A DNA stretch of 64,000 nucleotides from Streptococcus sp. X13SY08 (GCF_001182825.2 NZ_LFYO02000002.1:124001-188000), one strand, 5' to 3'. Counted from the stretch's first letter, positions 8,965 to 17,938 are shown. Notes: generated by a model from the sequence alone, not told the origin. Made by a program: numbers and translations.

Positions 8965-9549
8965 ATGGAAATTCGTCTTGCCCATCCCAAAGAAGTCTCA
9001 GCCATTATGGAGATGATTAGCGGTGCTCAAGCCTTTTTAGCTCAGTCAGGCAGTGACCAATGGCAAAATGGTTATCCCAGCAGCGATATTATCATTGATG
9101 ATATCTTGGAAAGTCGGGGCTATGTTGGAATCATAGAAGGGCATATTGTTGCTTATGCGGCAGTTTATCAGGGGAATGAAGCAGCCTACAATAAGATTTA
9201 TGATGGCAAGTGGAAGCACAATAACAAGATATACGTGACCTTTCACCGAGTGGCTGTCAATCCTGAGTTTCGTGGTCAAAAAGTAGCTCAGACTTTCTTG
9301 CAAGGTTTGATTGAAGGACATAAGGGACCAGATTTTCGGATTGATACTCATGAGAAGAATCTGATCATGCAGCATATTGCAGAGAAATTGGGCTTTGTCT
9401 ATTGTGGCAAGGTGCCCTTAGACGGGGAACGCTTGGCTTACCAGAAAATCAAGGGAAAATCTGAGACAGCTCATTTCCAAGAAATGACAGAAGACGATCG
9501 TTGGATGGTGCGGACAGAAGAATCCATGATGGCAGAAGATTTGGATTAA
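8965..9549 (+). CDS. GNAT-family N-acetyltransferase
   Basis: 194 residues. The acetyl-CoA-binding core is visible: FHRVAVNPEFRGQKVAQTFL holds the R/Q-x-x-G-x-A loop, followed by IDTHEKNLIMQHIAEKLGF, a common GNAT motif B ending. It sits between serC and serA, which are normally adjacent in serine-synthesis operons of streptococci, and is probably co-transcribed with serA (48 nt gap). The substrate is unknown. Confidence 0.8.
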   Translation: MEIRLAHPKEVSAIMEMISGAQAFLAQSGSDQWQNGYPSSDIIIDDILESRGYVGIIEGHIVAYAAVYQGNEAAYNKIYDGKWKHNNKIYVTFHRVAVNPEFRGQKVAQTFLQGLIEGHKGPDFRIDTHEKNLIMQHIAEKLGFVYCGKVPLDGERLAYQKIKGKSETAHFQEMTEDDRWMVRTEESMMAEDLD

Positions 9550-9597
9550 GCGATGAGCAAAATCCATTCTTTACGGCTTTTGAACAAAGGAGCACAG

Positions 9598-10654
9598 ATG
9601 GTTTTTGCAGTAAAAACATTTAATAATATTCATCAAATTGGTCTCAAAGAATTAGGCAATCAGTTTCAGATTGATGGAGACAAGGCAGATAATCCAGATG
9701 CTTACATTTTGCGTAGTCAGAATTTGCATGGGCAGGATTTTCCAGGCAATTTAAAAGCGATTGCTCGTGCGGGTGCAGGAACCAATAATATTCCCATTGA
9801 CGAAGCTACCGCGGCAGGCATTGTGGTCTTTAATACACCTGGAGCCAATGCCAATGCGGTAAAAGAGGCGGTTTTGACCTCTATTCTGCTTGCGGCGCGT
9901 GATTATTTTTCTGCTACGACTTGGGCAAATACCTTGACAGCGATGTTCCCAAGCAAATTGAAGCAGGGAAATCTCAATTTGCAGGCTCAGAAATTTCTGG
10001 GAAAACGCTTGGTGTAATTGGTTTAGGTGCTATTGGCGCAAGGCTTGCGAACGATGCACGTCGTCTAGGCATTAATGTCTTGGGATACGATCCTTATGTC
10101 TCCATCGAGACGGCTTGGACTATTTCTAGTCATGTCAAACGGGTCAATGATCTAAAAGAGATTTTAGCGCAGCATTTTCCCAAATGAAGAAAGAAACTGT
10201 TTTAATCAACTTTGCGCGTGCAGAGCTGGTGGATCATGAGGCACTTTTTGATGCCTTAGACACGGGTGTTATTAAGCGCTATATCATAGATTTTGGAACG
10301 GAAGATTTGCTCAATCGTGAGGGTGTGACAGTCTTTCCGCATGTGGGTGGCTCAACGGAAGAAGCGGAGCTCAACTGTGCCATTATGGCCAGTCAGACGG
10401 TCCGTCGCTTCTTAGAGACGGGAGAAATTACCAATTCAGTCAACTTTTCCAACATGCACCAGTTGCAAGATACACCTTACCGAATTACGCTCATCAATAA
10501 AAATGTGCCCAATATTGTGGCAAAAATTTCAACAGCTGTGTCGGATTTGGGTATCAATATTGATAATATTCTGAACCGAATTAATCAGTTGGTTGAAACC
10601 TTTCAAGCGAGTGACAATATTGTACGCGTGCGCTTGATCGAGTTGAGAAAATAA
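9598..10654 (+). pseudogene. serA: D-3-phosphoglycerate dehydrogenase, three internal losses
   Basis: First enzyme of serine synthesis (3-phosphoglycerate to 3-phosphohydroxypyruvate, NAD). The start MVFAVKTFNNIHQIGL at ATG 9598 has AAAGGAG upstream. The catalytic-domain start, the NAD-binding GxGxxG (GVIGLGAIGARLA), the catalytic region INFARAELVD and His in FPHVGGSTEEAE, and a C-terminal ACT domain are all present. Three segments are lost: a few bases at ~9938 (frame change before DVPKQIEAG), about 22 codons at ~10175 between LKEILAQ and AAFSQMKKE, and about 19 codons in frame at ~10580 between NIDNILNR and INQLVETF, inside the ACT domain. Confidence 0.9.
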
Positions 10655-10739
10655 CATAGAAGTAGGAAAATGATTGAGAGCGAAGGTAAACTAGATTTCC
10701 TATAATAAAATTATATAGCTCTGCCCATAATAAATTCAA

Positions 10740-10905
10740 GAAAATTTATTTTCTTACCGAGCGAGCGTTTGTGAGCAAAGACCGATAATTCCGCCGTGAT
10801 GGAAGTGCTTGAAACTTCAGTGTTTCAAGTACGCGGAAACTTTGAGACCTAGGCTCAAAGTTTAGGTATGGAATTCTGAAAGAAGTCGCTACCGTCTGTC
10901 ATCAC
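10740..10905. ncRNA. Structured intergenic element with stacked hairpins
   Basis: The 335-nt gap between serA and ogt has no gene. It contains two perfect hairpins close together: CTTGAAAC/GTTTCAAG (10808-10815 and 10822-10829) and AAACTTTGAG/CTCAAAGTTT (10837-10846 and 10854-10863). An outer pairing GTGATG (10796-10801) with CATCAC (~10899-10904) could close them into one domain. No U-tract follows either hairpin, so they are not ordinary terminators. It could be a small RNA, a leader for ogt or a miniature repeat element. Confidence 0.4.
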
Positions 10906-10989
10906 TTAAGGAAGTATCACAAAGTAGATTTTATCTTCAATCTGAAGCAAGGAATTGATTTTCCTTGCTTTTTGCGTTATGCTAGTTTT

Positions 10990-11484
10990 ATGTTAGTTGA
11001 AGATTTTCTGGCGTCGCCATTAGGGCAGATGTGGATTTTAGCGGATGAGCATGCCTTACTCGGGATTTATTTTATCGGGCAGGTCTATGAGCTGCGAGGC
11101 TATGAAAATGAAAGCATCACTCAGCAAGAGACGACTATCACGAAAGCCACTAAAGAGTGGTTGACATCTTATTTTGCAGGTCAAGAGCCACAGTCACTGG
11201 CTTGTCCAAGAGCGGTGCGAGGTACCGATTTTCAAGAGAAAGTGTGTGATTTGCTAACTCATATTCCTTACGGGCAGACTTGGACCTATGGGCAAATAGC
11301 GGAGCGGTTAGGTTGCAAGTCAGCACAGGCTGTCGGCTCTGCTATTGGCAAAAATCCTCTGTCTATCTTGGTTCCCTGTCACCGAGTGGTCGGTGTAAAG
11401 GGACAATTAACTGGCTATGCTGGCGGATTGGAACGAAAAGAAGCTTTATTAGAATGGGAGAAAACACATGTACACTTTTTATGA
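10990..11484 (+). CDS. ogt: Methylated-DNA-protein cysteine methyltransferase
   Basis: 164 residues. It removes O6-methylguanine damage by transferring the methyl group to its own cysteine. The active-site motif is LVPCHRVVG with Cys in PCHRV. The helix-turn-helix region is GQTWTYGQIAERLG and the asparagine hinge region is AVGSAIGKNPL. The start ATG at 10990 gives MLVEDFLASPLG. Its last codons overlap the start of the ArsC/Spx-like gene by 17 nt, so the two are translationally coupled. Confidence 0.92.
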   Translation: MLVEDFLASPLGQMWILADEHALLGIYFIGQVYELRGYENESITQQETTITKATKEWLTSYFAGQEPQSLACPRAVRGTDFQEKVCDLLTHIPYGQTWTYGQIAERLGCKSAQAVGSAIGKNPLSILVPCHRVVGVKGQLTGYAGGLERKEALLEWEKTHVHFL

Positions 11485-11827
11485 ATATCCAAAATGCACA
11501 ACCTGCAAGAAAGCAAAGAAGGAATTGCAAGACTTAGGTTTGGAATTTGAAGCGATTGATATCAAGACTAATCCTCCAAAGGTAGAAATTTTGCGAGAAT
11601 GGATGGGAAGATCTGATCTTAATCTCAAGCAATTTTTCAATACGTCAGGAGATTCTTATCGCGAGCTTGGCCTGAAAGATAAATTTGACAGCCTGACGGT
11701 AGATGAGGCTTTGGAATTGTTGTCGCAAGATGGTATGCTCATCAAACGTCCGATTTTACTTAAGGATCAACAAGTTTTACAAATTGGATACCGCACGTCG
11801 TATGCGGATTTACAGCTGGAGAGCTAA
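11468..11827 (+). CDS. ArsC/Spx-family thioredoxin-fold protein
   Basis: 119 residues with an N-terminal CxxC (YPKCTTCKKA) and the ArsC/Spx signature. The segment DIKTNPPKVEILREWMGRS and the later IKRPILLKDQQVLQIGYR match the family. It resembles the YffB/Spx-like branch more than true arsenate reductases or the RNA-polymerase regulator Spx, which has a C-terminal extension. Its role is probably in thiol chemistry; the substrate is unknown. Confidence 0.85.
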   Translation: MYTFYEYPKCTTCKKAKKELQDLGLEFEAIDIKTNPPKVEILREWMGRSDLNLKQFFNTSGDSYRELGLKDKFDSLTVDEALELLSQDGMLIKRPILLKDQQVLQIGYRTSYADLQLES

Positions 11828-11836
11828 GGAGTAATC

Positions 11837-12129
11837 ATGAGTCATCGTTTGTACCAGATGTCATTTGCCAGTGTTTTCCAAGCCTTGATCAAAAAGATAG
11901 AGCGTAAAGGTCATGATAGTAAGAGAGTTTATGCCATCACGTCTTGGCTGACAGGCTATTCTATCGAAACCATCAAGAACTTGGAGCAAACAGACTTGAC
12001 TTATGGTCAATTTTTATTGAAGGCATTGAAGATCCTCTTATGCAAGAAATCCGTCGCTTGGATAAGCTGGTTGATTGGCTAGCAAAGGGGAAAACAGTCC
12101 AACAAGTCATCGAAAAATATACAAAATAA
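11837..12129 (+). pseudogene. DUF2200 family protein, frameshifted
   Basis: Small cytoplasmic protein of unknown function. The N-terminal part MSHRLYQMSFASVFQALIKK to TYGQF matches DUF2200. The frame then changes, and the C-terminal part IEDPLMQEIRRLDKLVDWLA to the end is in another frame. The family has ~25 residues with an NPN and a CGV segment between them, so a block is missing at about 12012. It starts 9 nt after the preceding ArsC/Spx-like gene. Confidence 0.75.
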
Positions 12130-12159
12130 AAATCAATCTTGTTATGCAAGATTGATTTT
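12129..12159. terminator. Bidirectional terminator
   Basis: AAAATCAATCTTG (12129-12141), 5-nt loop and CAAGATTGATTTT (12147-12159): a perfect 13-bp stem between two convergent genes. Confidence 0.9.
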
Positions 12160-12165
12160 CTTTTG

Positions 12166-13004
12166 CTAAAAATTAAATTCCAAGCTAATATAGTCGAATT
12201 TTTTGCGAAGCTGCCGTAAGATTGAAGCTTTTCTCAGGGCTAGATATTCAACGAAATCTGCTTCCTCGACGGAAGCGACATAGATTCGAATCATGATATG
12301 AGTTCCTTGCTTGAAAATGTAAACATCCAAATCTTCTTTATGCGGATGCAGGTTTTTCTTAAGGACCTGAAGGACCGCTTCCTTAATCCGATCATTTTGG
12401 ATGGTCGAACGTGCAAATTCCTTAAAAAGTCACCAGTATAATGAAGGAAACCAAATGAACCCTTGATGTCAACCAGACTTAAGCCAAGCACTGTTGCCGC
12501 AATTCCTAGCGAAATCGTTCCGTCAATTAGATTGGCCTTACTTTCCGCCCGAATCATAGTCGACATGTTATGAATTCTTTGGTTTTGCTGGGTATTGTAA
12601 TGATAAAGGAGAAAACAAGCGAGTCCTGTCACAATTGCATAGGGAAGCACAGGGCCAGTCATAATTGACTCGCCTTCGCCGTGGACAAAGTAGGCAAAAG
12701 CAGTAGCGCTTCCTTGGAGCAGAGCCATAAAGAGCAGCATGAGCGTTGCAATGGACTTTAGAATGCCATAAAATGGTTCCAAGAAGTGCATCCCATTTGG
12801 GAAACTATCCGTTTTTCGATGACTATTTCGGGCAATATAAATGGCTGCTAGCGATGAAATAAAACCAATAATAGAAAAGACGCCGTCCAATAAAATAGCA
12901 TTCAGATCTGTGGCGACCTACATAGCCATACCGGCGATGGCACTAAAAAAGTTAACGATGCTGGATATAAAAAGTGACTGTTTTTCAATTGCTTTCTGAT
13001 TCAT
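12166..13004 (-). pseudogene. Cation-efflux (CDF-like) protein, copy 1, disrupted
   Basis: Paralogue of the intact gene at 15995-16897. The start is MNQKAIEKQSLFISS at ATG 13004. An in-frame TAG at about 12918 replaces a codon that is aromatic in the paralogue (GLFIYVITDLN there, GMAM-stop-VATDLN here). A second lesion near 12430 drops the stretch corresponding to ITVILVIFSIKEPLSILIHS. Comparing nucleotides with the paralogue gives a loss of about 64 nt between two TTTT runs. The last ~85 codons (KEFARSTIQNDRI to SLEFNF) read in another frame. CDF proteins export Zn2+, Mn2+ or similar metals. Confidence 0.8.
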
Positions 13005-13095
13005 TTTTCCTCCTAAATCTAAGTATATACCTATTGTAGCAGAAAAAAAGATAAAAATCAAAAGTGACTATATTTTATTTGCATAAAGTGGTCAC

Positions 13096-13656
13096 TTATA
13101 AATATTTACTGGCTTCCCGAATAGAAAGTGGTGCTAGTTTTTCTTTGTGTCTTTGGATGAAGTTGCGCACCCAATCGGGATTGGTTTTGGAATAATCGCG
13201 TAGGCTCCACCCGATGGCCTTATTGATAAAAAGTTCGCTGGATACGAGGTTATTGAGGGTGATGGTGGACAGTAATTCTGTTTTGGTATTGTCTTTTCGA
13301 CCTAGCTGATGGTCAATGGAATCCCACCATTGATGGGTAGAAGCGTAGCTCAGCAATTTTGGAATATCATTGTAGGTCAAGAATTTTTGCATGGTTTTGA
13401 GTTAATCACAAACGAAATAATCCAGTTCCCGATAAGGATTTGCTCAAGCCAGATCAAGCAATTCCCAATCAATGATTTTGTTCCGCTTGGCATCTCGCAA
13501 GATAGACGCATAGAGTTTTCGTCGTTGCGGTGTGCGGACTCCAAAGAAGGCGAAGTGATGGCGCATGTAAGCGGCCATCTCCTCAGCAGTTTTTGGCTCC
13601 GCAGCGACTTCAAATGCTCCTTTTAGATGTTCAAATATTTCTGTGGTCATGGTCAT
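13096..13656 (-). pseudogene. DNA alkylation repair protein (AlkD-like), disrupted
   Basis: HEAT-repeat DNA glycosylase family for alkylated bases. The start MTMTTEIFEHLKGAFE, the AAYMRHHFAFFGVRTPQRR block and the C-terminal FINKAIGWSLRDYSKTNPDW are typical. Two in-frame stops occur: TGA just after LLDLA (~13445) where the family has Trp, and TAA before LKTMQKF (~13400) where Tyr is expected. In addition QWWDSIDHQLGRKDNT is too short. AlkD proteins have ~36 residues between a first and a second IDH, so an in-frame deletion between two IDH-coding repeats is likely. Confidence 0.75.
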
Positions 13657-13667
13657 AAAAGCTCCTA

Positions 13668-13688
13668 AAAAGCCCTTACGGGCTTTTT
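13668..13688 (-). terminator. Terminator after the VOC gene
   Basis: AAAAGCCC (13668-13675), TTAC loop and GGGCTTTT (13680-13687), with T runs on either strand. Confidence 0.8.
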
Positions 13689-13696
13689 GATTTATT

Positions 13697-14116
13697 TTAG
13701 TTTGCTAATTCCGTATTGATTTGCCACATCATGCCATACTTATCTGTTAAGTTAGCATAAGCTGGGCTCCAGAATGTTTCTTGCAATTCAAGATTGATAT
13801 TTTCAGCATCCACTTTTAATTTATCGTAAATAGTTTTTGCTTCTTCTACATTATCTACGATAATGGCAGTGGTCATATTGACGCCAGCTTGATATGGAAA
13901 GGATGGATTTTCATCAGATATTTGAAGGCGAATGCCATTAATATCCAACTGTGCATTCATAAGGAGGTGCTCGTGCTCTTTAGGACAATCAGGAACACCG
14001 TCTTTAAAGAGCATAAAGCTTGTCACTTCTGCATGGAAGACATTCTTGTAAAAATCAACAGCTTCAGCGCCGTTTCCGTCAGTAACCAAATAAATTTCAA
14101 GTGCTTTAACAGCCAT
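13697..14116 (-). CDS. VOC-family (glyoxalase/PhnB-like) protein
   Basis: 139 residues. One vicinal-oxygen-chelate domain of the PhnB/3-demethylubiquinone type: start LEIYLVTDGNGAEAVDFYKN, middle LLMNAQLDINGIRLQISDE, end LTDKYGMMWQIN. Such small cytoplasmic proteins act in antibiotic or metabolite modification, but many have no assigned substrate. It has a good ribosome-binding site (AAGGAGAAACC) and directly follows a second VOC gene. Confidence 0.8.
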   Translation of the reverse strand: MAVKALEIYLVTDGNGAEAVDFYKNVFHAEVTSFMLFKDGVPDCPKEHEHLLMNAQLDINGIRLQISDENPSFPYQAGVNMTTAIIVDNVEEAKTIYDKLKVDAENINLELQETFWSPAYANLTDKYGMMWQINTELAN

Positions 14117-14125
14117 GGTTTCTCC

Positions 14126-14439
14126 TTATTTCTTTGTAATCGCGATGTAGTTGCCTTCGCAGTCAGGAAAGGCAAAGTGAATAATACCCATTCAAATAGT
14201 AATGAAGGAAAACCAAGGTTCATACCAGGATTACTATTTGCTACCCAAGCTTTGTCATGGATCCCAAACGTTACTTGGCGGTCTGAATTGTTGGCAATTT
14301 CGTAAGAAGTCACTTTACCATTATCTTCTGTGTCATACTCTTTTATTTGAGTCACGATGAAGCCCATTTTTTCTGTCCAAAATTCCATAGCAGCTTTGCT
14401 ATTGTCATAATAAAGCATAGTTGTCGATGCTTGAATCAT
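14126..14439 (-). pseudogene. Second VOC-family protein, internal deletion
   Basis: The first ~83 residues (MIQASTTMLYYDNSKAAMEF to NLGFPSLLFE) are a typical VOC half-domain. The frame then changes, and the true C-terminus GIIHFAFPDCEGNYIAITKK is read in another frame ending at 14126. About 30 codons between these two parts are missing near 14190. Unless restored, the out-of-frame tail carries on into the next gene. Confidence 0.75.
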
Positions 14440-14581
14440 GTGTAAAACCACGAGCCCAAAGGCCCACTTTCTAGTAAAAAAATAATGTGATAAGTTATTA
14501 TAGTTTTTCCTGATTTTTCTGTCAAAAAATTTGTCCATATGATTTTTAGGGGAATAGCAGAGCTTCATAGGAAGATTTTTG

Positions 14582-14590
14582 TGCTATAAT
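14582..14590 (+). promoter_or_regulatory. Extended -10 promoter placing the start site at the nth ATG
   Basis: TGCTATAAT at 14582-14590. Initiation 7 nt downstream would fall on the A of the ATG at 14597. No Shine-Dalgarno sequence lies between, so the message may be leaderless. Confidence 0.6.
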
Positions 14591-14596
14591 AATGTC

Positions 14597-15226
14597 ATGG
14601 TATTATCAAAAAAACGGGCCCGCCATGTCATCGAGGAAATTATTGCGCTCTTTCCAGACGCGGAGCCTAGTCTCAACTTTAAAAATCATTTCGAATTAGT
14701 CATTGCCGTTCTCTTATCGGCTCAGACAACGGATGCAGCGGTTAACAAAGCAACCCCAGCCCTCTTTGCAGCCTATCCAACCCCTGAGGCTATGGCAGCT
14801 GCTTCTGAAGCAGCTTTGTCTAAGTATATTTCAACCTTGGGTCTCTATCGCAATAAGGCGCGTTTTATGAAAAAGTATGCTCAGCAGTTGGTGGAAGAAT
14901 TTGGCGGTCAGGTGCCACAAACCAGAAAAGAACTGGAAAGTCTGGCAGGAGTGGGGCGTAAGACTGCCAATGTGGTTATGAGTGTGGGTTTTGGTATTCC
15001 AGCATTTGCTGTAGATACCCATGTGGAGCGTATCTGCAAGCACCATGATATCGTCAAAAAATCTGCCACGCCGCGTGAAGTAGAGGACTATGTCTGCTCT
15101 ATCTTACCGCCTGATCGCTGGTTACCAGCCCATCAGGCCATGATTTATTTTGGACGCGCCATCTGTCATCCCAAAAATCCTGAGTGCTATAAGTATCCAC
15201 AGTTGTACGATTTTTCAGATATTTAA
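14597..15226 (+). CDS. nth: Endonuclease III
   Basis: 209 residues; base-excision repair DNA glycosylase/AP lyase for oxidised pyrimidines. The helix-hairpin-helix is LAGVGRKTANVV with the catalytic Lys in GRKTA, and the catalytic Asp is in FAVDTHVER. The C-terminus keeps only CHPKNPEC and lacks the last two cysteines of the usual four-Cys iron-sulphur loop. This matches other streptococcal Nth proteins as I know them and is not by itself damage. A terminator follows. Confidence 0.93.
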   Translation: MVLSKKRARHVIEEIIALFPDAEPSLNFKNHFELVIAVLLSAQTTDAAVNKATPALFAAYPTPEAMAAASEAALSKYISTLGLYRNKARFMKKYAQQLVEEFGGQVPQTRKELESLAGVGRKTANVVMSVGFGIPAFAVDTHVERICKHHDIVKKSATPREVEDYVCSILPPDRWLPAHQAMIYFGRAICHPKNPECYKYPQLYDFSDI

Positions 15227-15232
15227 AACATT

Positions 15233-15269
15233 AAAAAATGCTTTCAGCTAAATGCTGAGAGCATTTTTT
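15233..15269. terminator. Bidirectional terminator after nth
   Basis: A 16-nt arm (15233-15248) and its near-complement (15254-15269) around a 5-nt loop, A-rich and T-rich tails, one mismatch. It also serves the convergent XRE gene. Confidence 0.85.
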
Positions 15270-15273
15270 GTAT

Positions 15274-15861
15274 TTATGAAAAGAACCATTGGACCAAAAT
15301 ACTACTGATGATGGCTAATATAGCAGCTCCGATGGCAAAGCTGATGACAATCAAGGGTTTTTGGTAAGGATATTTGGCTTTTTCCTCACGCTTTTCAATC
15401 ATACCTAAGGCACGACCTTCTGAAATTGCCACAAGTTCTTTATAGGTTTGCACATCATATTTTTTCTTAAAGACCTCAATACGATGGGCAAAGAAAAAGA
15501 GTGGTAGCAGTTGCAAGGTCCAAAGAAGAAATCCCCACCAATCCAAAAAGTAAAAGAGAGGAAAGACGCTAATAGATGATGAAATCATCAGAGTAAGCAT
15601 AAAATAAGTATGTCGATTGAGTTGATGTTGTGCTTCTTGTTGAATAATCGTTTTCATTTCCTCAATATCTCCTTGAATGAAGTTATCCAACTGAATCTGA
15701 AAAAGATGGCTAAGAAGTAGCAAACTCTGGACATCTGGATAGGTTTTATTATTTTCCCGGTTGGAGATGGTCTGCCTAGTGACATAAATCTTCTCAGCCA
15801 GTTCTTCTTGCGATAGTTGGAATTGATTTCGATAAAATTGTATTTGTTTTCCGATTTCCAT
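15274..15861 (-). CDS. XRE-family regulator with C-terminal membrane segments
   Basis: About 195 residues from ATG 15861, chosen because AGGAAG lies just upstream; an in-frame ATG 15 nt earlier is possible. The N-terminal helix-turn-helix reads IQFYRNQFQLSQEELAEKIY then VTRQTISNRENNKTYPD. After a linker there are hydrophobic segments: TYFMLTLMISSSISVFPLF, WWGFLLWTLQLLPLFFFA and near the end PLIVISFAIGAAILAIISS. This is a membrane-tethered repressor architecture common in Firmicutes. Its target is unknown; the flanking cation-efflux gene is a candidate only by position. Confidence 0.8.
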   Translation of the reverse strand: MEIGKQIQFYRNQFQLSQEELAEKIYVTRQTISNRENNKTYPDVQSLLLLSHLFQIQLDNFIQGDIEEMKTIIQQEAQHQLNRHTYFMLTLMISSSISVFPLFYFLDWWGFLLWTLQLLPLFFFAHRIEVFKKKYDVQTYKELVAISEGRALGMIEKREEKAKYPYQKPLIVISFAIGAAILAIISSILVQWFFS

Positions 15862-15994
15862 GCTCTTCCTTTCCATCTTAGTTTACTTAATCACGAAACA
15901 TTTATCTATCAAAACTCTTTTACATTCAATTATATCAAGGGATTTTCCGTTTTTAAAAATTTGTTTACAAAAAAAGTTGATAGTTCTGTCAACT

Positions 15995-16897
15995 TTAAAA
16001 GCTAAATTCTAAGGTTAAATGATTAAATTCCTGGCGGAGCTGATTAAGAAGCTCTGCTTTTTTGTATGCTAATTGTTCGATAAAATCAGGGTCTTGGACT
16101 GTCAGGATTTGGATTTTTACTTTTATATGTATGCCTTGCTTAAAAATGTGAATATCTAAATCGTCCATATGTCCCATTAGATGATGTTCGAGAATTGCCA
16201 TAACTTGATCCTCAATCTCTTGGTTTTGTACGGTAGAACGGGTAAATTCTCGAAAAGAATGAATCAAAATACTGAGCGGCTCTTTGATGGAAAAAATGAC
16301 CAAAATAACCGTGATGAAAAAGTCACCCGTGTAGTGAAGAAAACCAAGTTGTCCATTGATGTCAATGACATTGAGCAGCAAAATAGCAGCACCGACTCCA
16401 GCTGAAATGAGACCGTCAATAAAATTTCCACGACTTTCTGCCTCAATCATGGTGCTCATATTTTGGATTTTCTGGTTTTGGTGAAGATTAAAAATACCGA
16501 GACCAAAACCAAGAATGACCATGGAAATAGTGTATGGAAGGACAGGACCAGTTACCATAGGATGCCCTTCTCCATGAGCAAAATAGGCGTAGGCGGTTGC
16601 GCTAGTTTCTAGCAGTGTAATGATGAGCAGCATTAGAGTCGCAATGGATTTTAAAATACCGTAAAGAGGCTCTAGAAAGTAAAGTCCATTCGGAAAATTT
16701 TCTGTCTTTCGATGACTATTTTTGGAAATATAGAGAGCGGCAACAGATGAAATAAAACCAATGAACGAGAAAATACCATCCAGCAAGAGCGCATTGAGGT
16801 CGGTAATAACATAGATAAATAAGCCTGAAAGACCAATGAGGAAATTGATCAGGACGGACACAACGAGAGACTGTTTTTCAACTTTTTTCTGATCCAT
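15995..16897 (-). CDS. Cation-efflux (CDF-like) protein, copy 2, intact
   Basis: 300 residues from ATG 16897 (MDQKKVEKQSLVVSV), preceded by AAAGGAG. Multi-pass transporter: about five to six hydrophobic helices (LVVSVLINFLIGLSGLFIYV, ALLLDGIFSFIGFISSVAAL, SIATLMLLIITLLE), with the family's DG-containing helices (LLLDGIFS, NFIDGLISAG) where metal-binding acids lie. A cytoplasmic C-terminal domain begins after REFTRSTVQNQEIE. It probably exports divalent metals; specificity is not visible. It is about 60% similar by eye to the disrupted copy at 12166-13004, a duplication separated by repair and VOC genes. Confidence 0.85.
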   Translation of the reverse strand: MDQKKVEKQSLVVSVLINFLIGLSGLFIYVITDLNALLLDGIFSFIGFISSVAALYISKNSHRKTENFPNGLYFLEPLYGILKSIATLMLLIITLLETSATAYAYFAHGEGHPMVTGPVLPYTISMVILGFGLGIFNLHQNQKIQNMSTMIEAESRGNFIDGLISAGVGAAILLLNVIDINGQLGFLHYTGDFFITVILVIFSIKEPLSILIHSFREFTRSTVQNQEIEDQVMAILEHHLMGHMDDLDIHIFKQGIHIKVKIQILTVQDPDFIEQLAYKKAELLNQLRQEFNHLTLEFSF

Positions 16898-17004
16898 AGC
16901 AACTCCTTTTGCAAGTGATAACAATTATATTATACCAAAAAGCTTCTGTTTTCAATCTTCCCTATGCCTTATAAATGATAGAGTGTCCATGTTAAGTAAA
17001 AAGA

Positions 17005-17024
17005 AAAAACCGAAAAATCGGCTT
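17005..17024 (-). terminator. Terminator after exoA
   Basis: A short AGCCGA/TCGGTT stem with a T tail read on the minus strand, just after the exoA stop. Confidence 0.5.
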
Positions 17025-17033
17025 ATCTATCTT

Positions 17034-17861
17034 TTACAAATCAATCTCCATGACAATCGGTGTGTGGTCTTGGCGAGTACCAGAGTCAATCATATCTGAC
17101 TTTGTAACCTTGTCTGCGACGCGATTTGATGTCAACCAATAATCAATTCTCCAGCCCGTATTGTTGATTTTGCTGGTGCGGCTGCGCTGAGCCCACCAAG
17201 TGTAGACATTTGGCACATCCCCGTGCAAATAGCGGTAAGTATCGGTAAAACCACGTTCCAGTAGATTACTAAATCCTTGACGTTCTTCATCGGTAAAGCC
17301 AGCTGAGCGACGGTTTGAGTTTGGATTAGCAAGGTCAATTTCTTTATGCGCTACATTGTAGTCGCCTGTTGCAAGGACGGGCTTTTGGCTGTCGAGCCCC
17401 GCCAAGTAGTCTGCATATTTAACATCCCAAAGTTGACGGTCTTCTAGACGGCGGAGACCATCACCTGCGTTGGGTGTATAGACTTGGGTCACAAAGAAAT
17501 TATCAAATTCCAAAGTGATGATGCGCCCCTCGTGATCCATGGTAGTTGGTGCACCAATTTGAGGAAAGGTTACGATGGGATTCAATTCTTTTTTGTACAG
17601 GAAGAGGGTTCCAGCATAGCCTTTTCGAGCAGGCTCAACGGACGAGCGCCATACATGAGTATAATCTGGGAAATAATTTTCTAAGGCGGTAACATGTTTT
17701 TTTGTTAAGCCTGCTGCTGATAATTTGGTTTCCTGGATGGCGATGATATCGGCATTTTCAGCGACCAAAGTATCAATGACGGCGCGGGACAAAAGGGCGC
17801 GTGCAGATTCACTGGTCAAAGCGGCATTCAGCGAGTCGATATTCCATGAGATGAGTTTCAT
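17034..17861 (-). CDS. exoA: Exodeoxyribonuclease III
   Basis: 275 residues. Mg-dependent AP endonuclease and 3'-5' exonuclease in base-excision repair. Visible catalytic motifs: SWNIDSLNA (Asn), IIAIQETKLSA (metal-binding Glu), TQVYTPNAG (Tyr), ATGDYNVAHKEIDLANP (Asp-x-Asn) and the terminal SGTRQDHTPIVMEI (Asp-His). Stand-alone gene with its own TATAAT on the minus strand at 17894-17899. Confidence 0.95.
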   Translation of the reverse strand: MKLISWNIDSLNAALTSESARALLSRAVIDTLVAENADIIAIQETKLSAAGLTKKHVTALENYFPDYTHVWRSSVEPARKGYAGTLFLYKKELNPIVTFPQIGAPTTMDHEGRIITLEFDNFFVTQVYTPNAGDGLRRLEDRQLWDVKYADYLAGLDSQKPVLATGDYNVAHKEIDLANPNSNRRSAGFTDEERQGFSNLLERGFTDTYRYLHGDVPNVYTWWAQRSRTSKINNTGWRIDYWLTSNRVADKVTKSDMIDSGTRQDHTPIVMEIDL

Positions 17862-17901
17862 TTGAAGAAAATCCCTTTCTAGTTTATTTTCTCATTATAT
17901 C

Positions 17902-17924
17902 AAAAAAGTCCTCATTTCGAGGAC
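17902..17924 (-). terminator. Terminator after dhaQ
   Basis: GTCCTC (17908-17913), ATTTC loop and GAGGAC (17919-17924), followed on the minus strand by six T. Confidence 0.85.
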
Positions 17925-17938
17925 ATTTAGATTTATAT

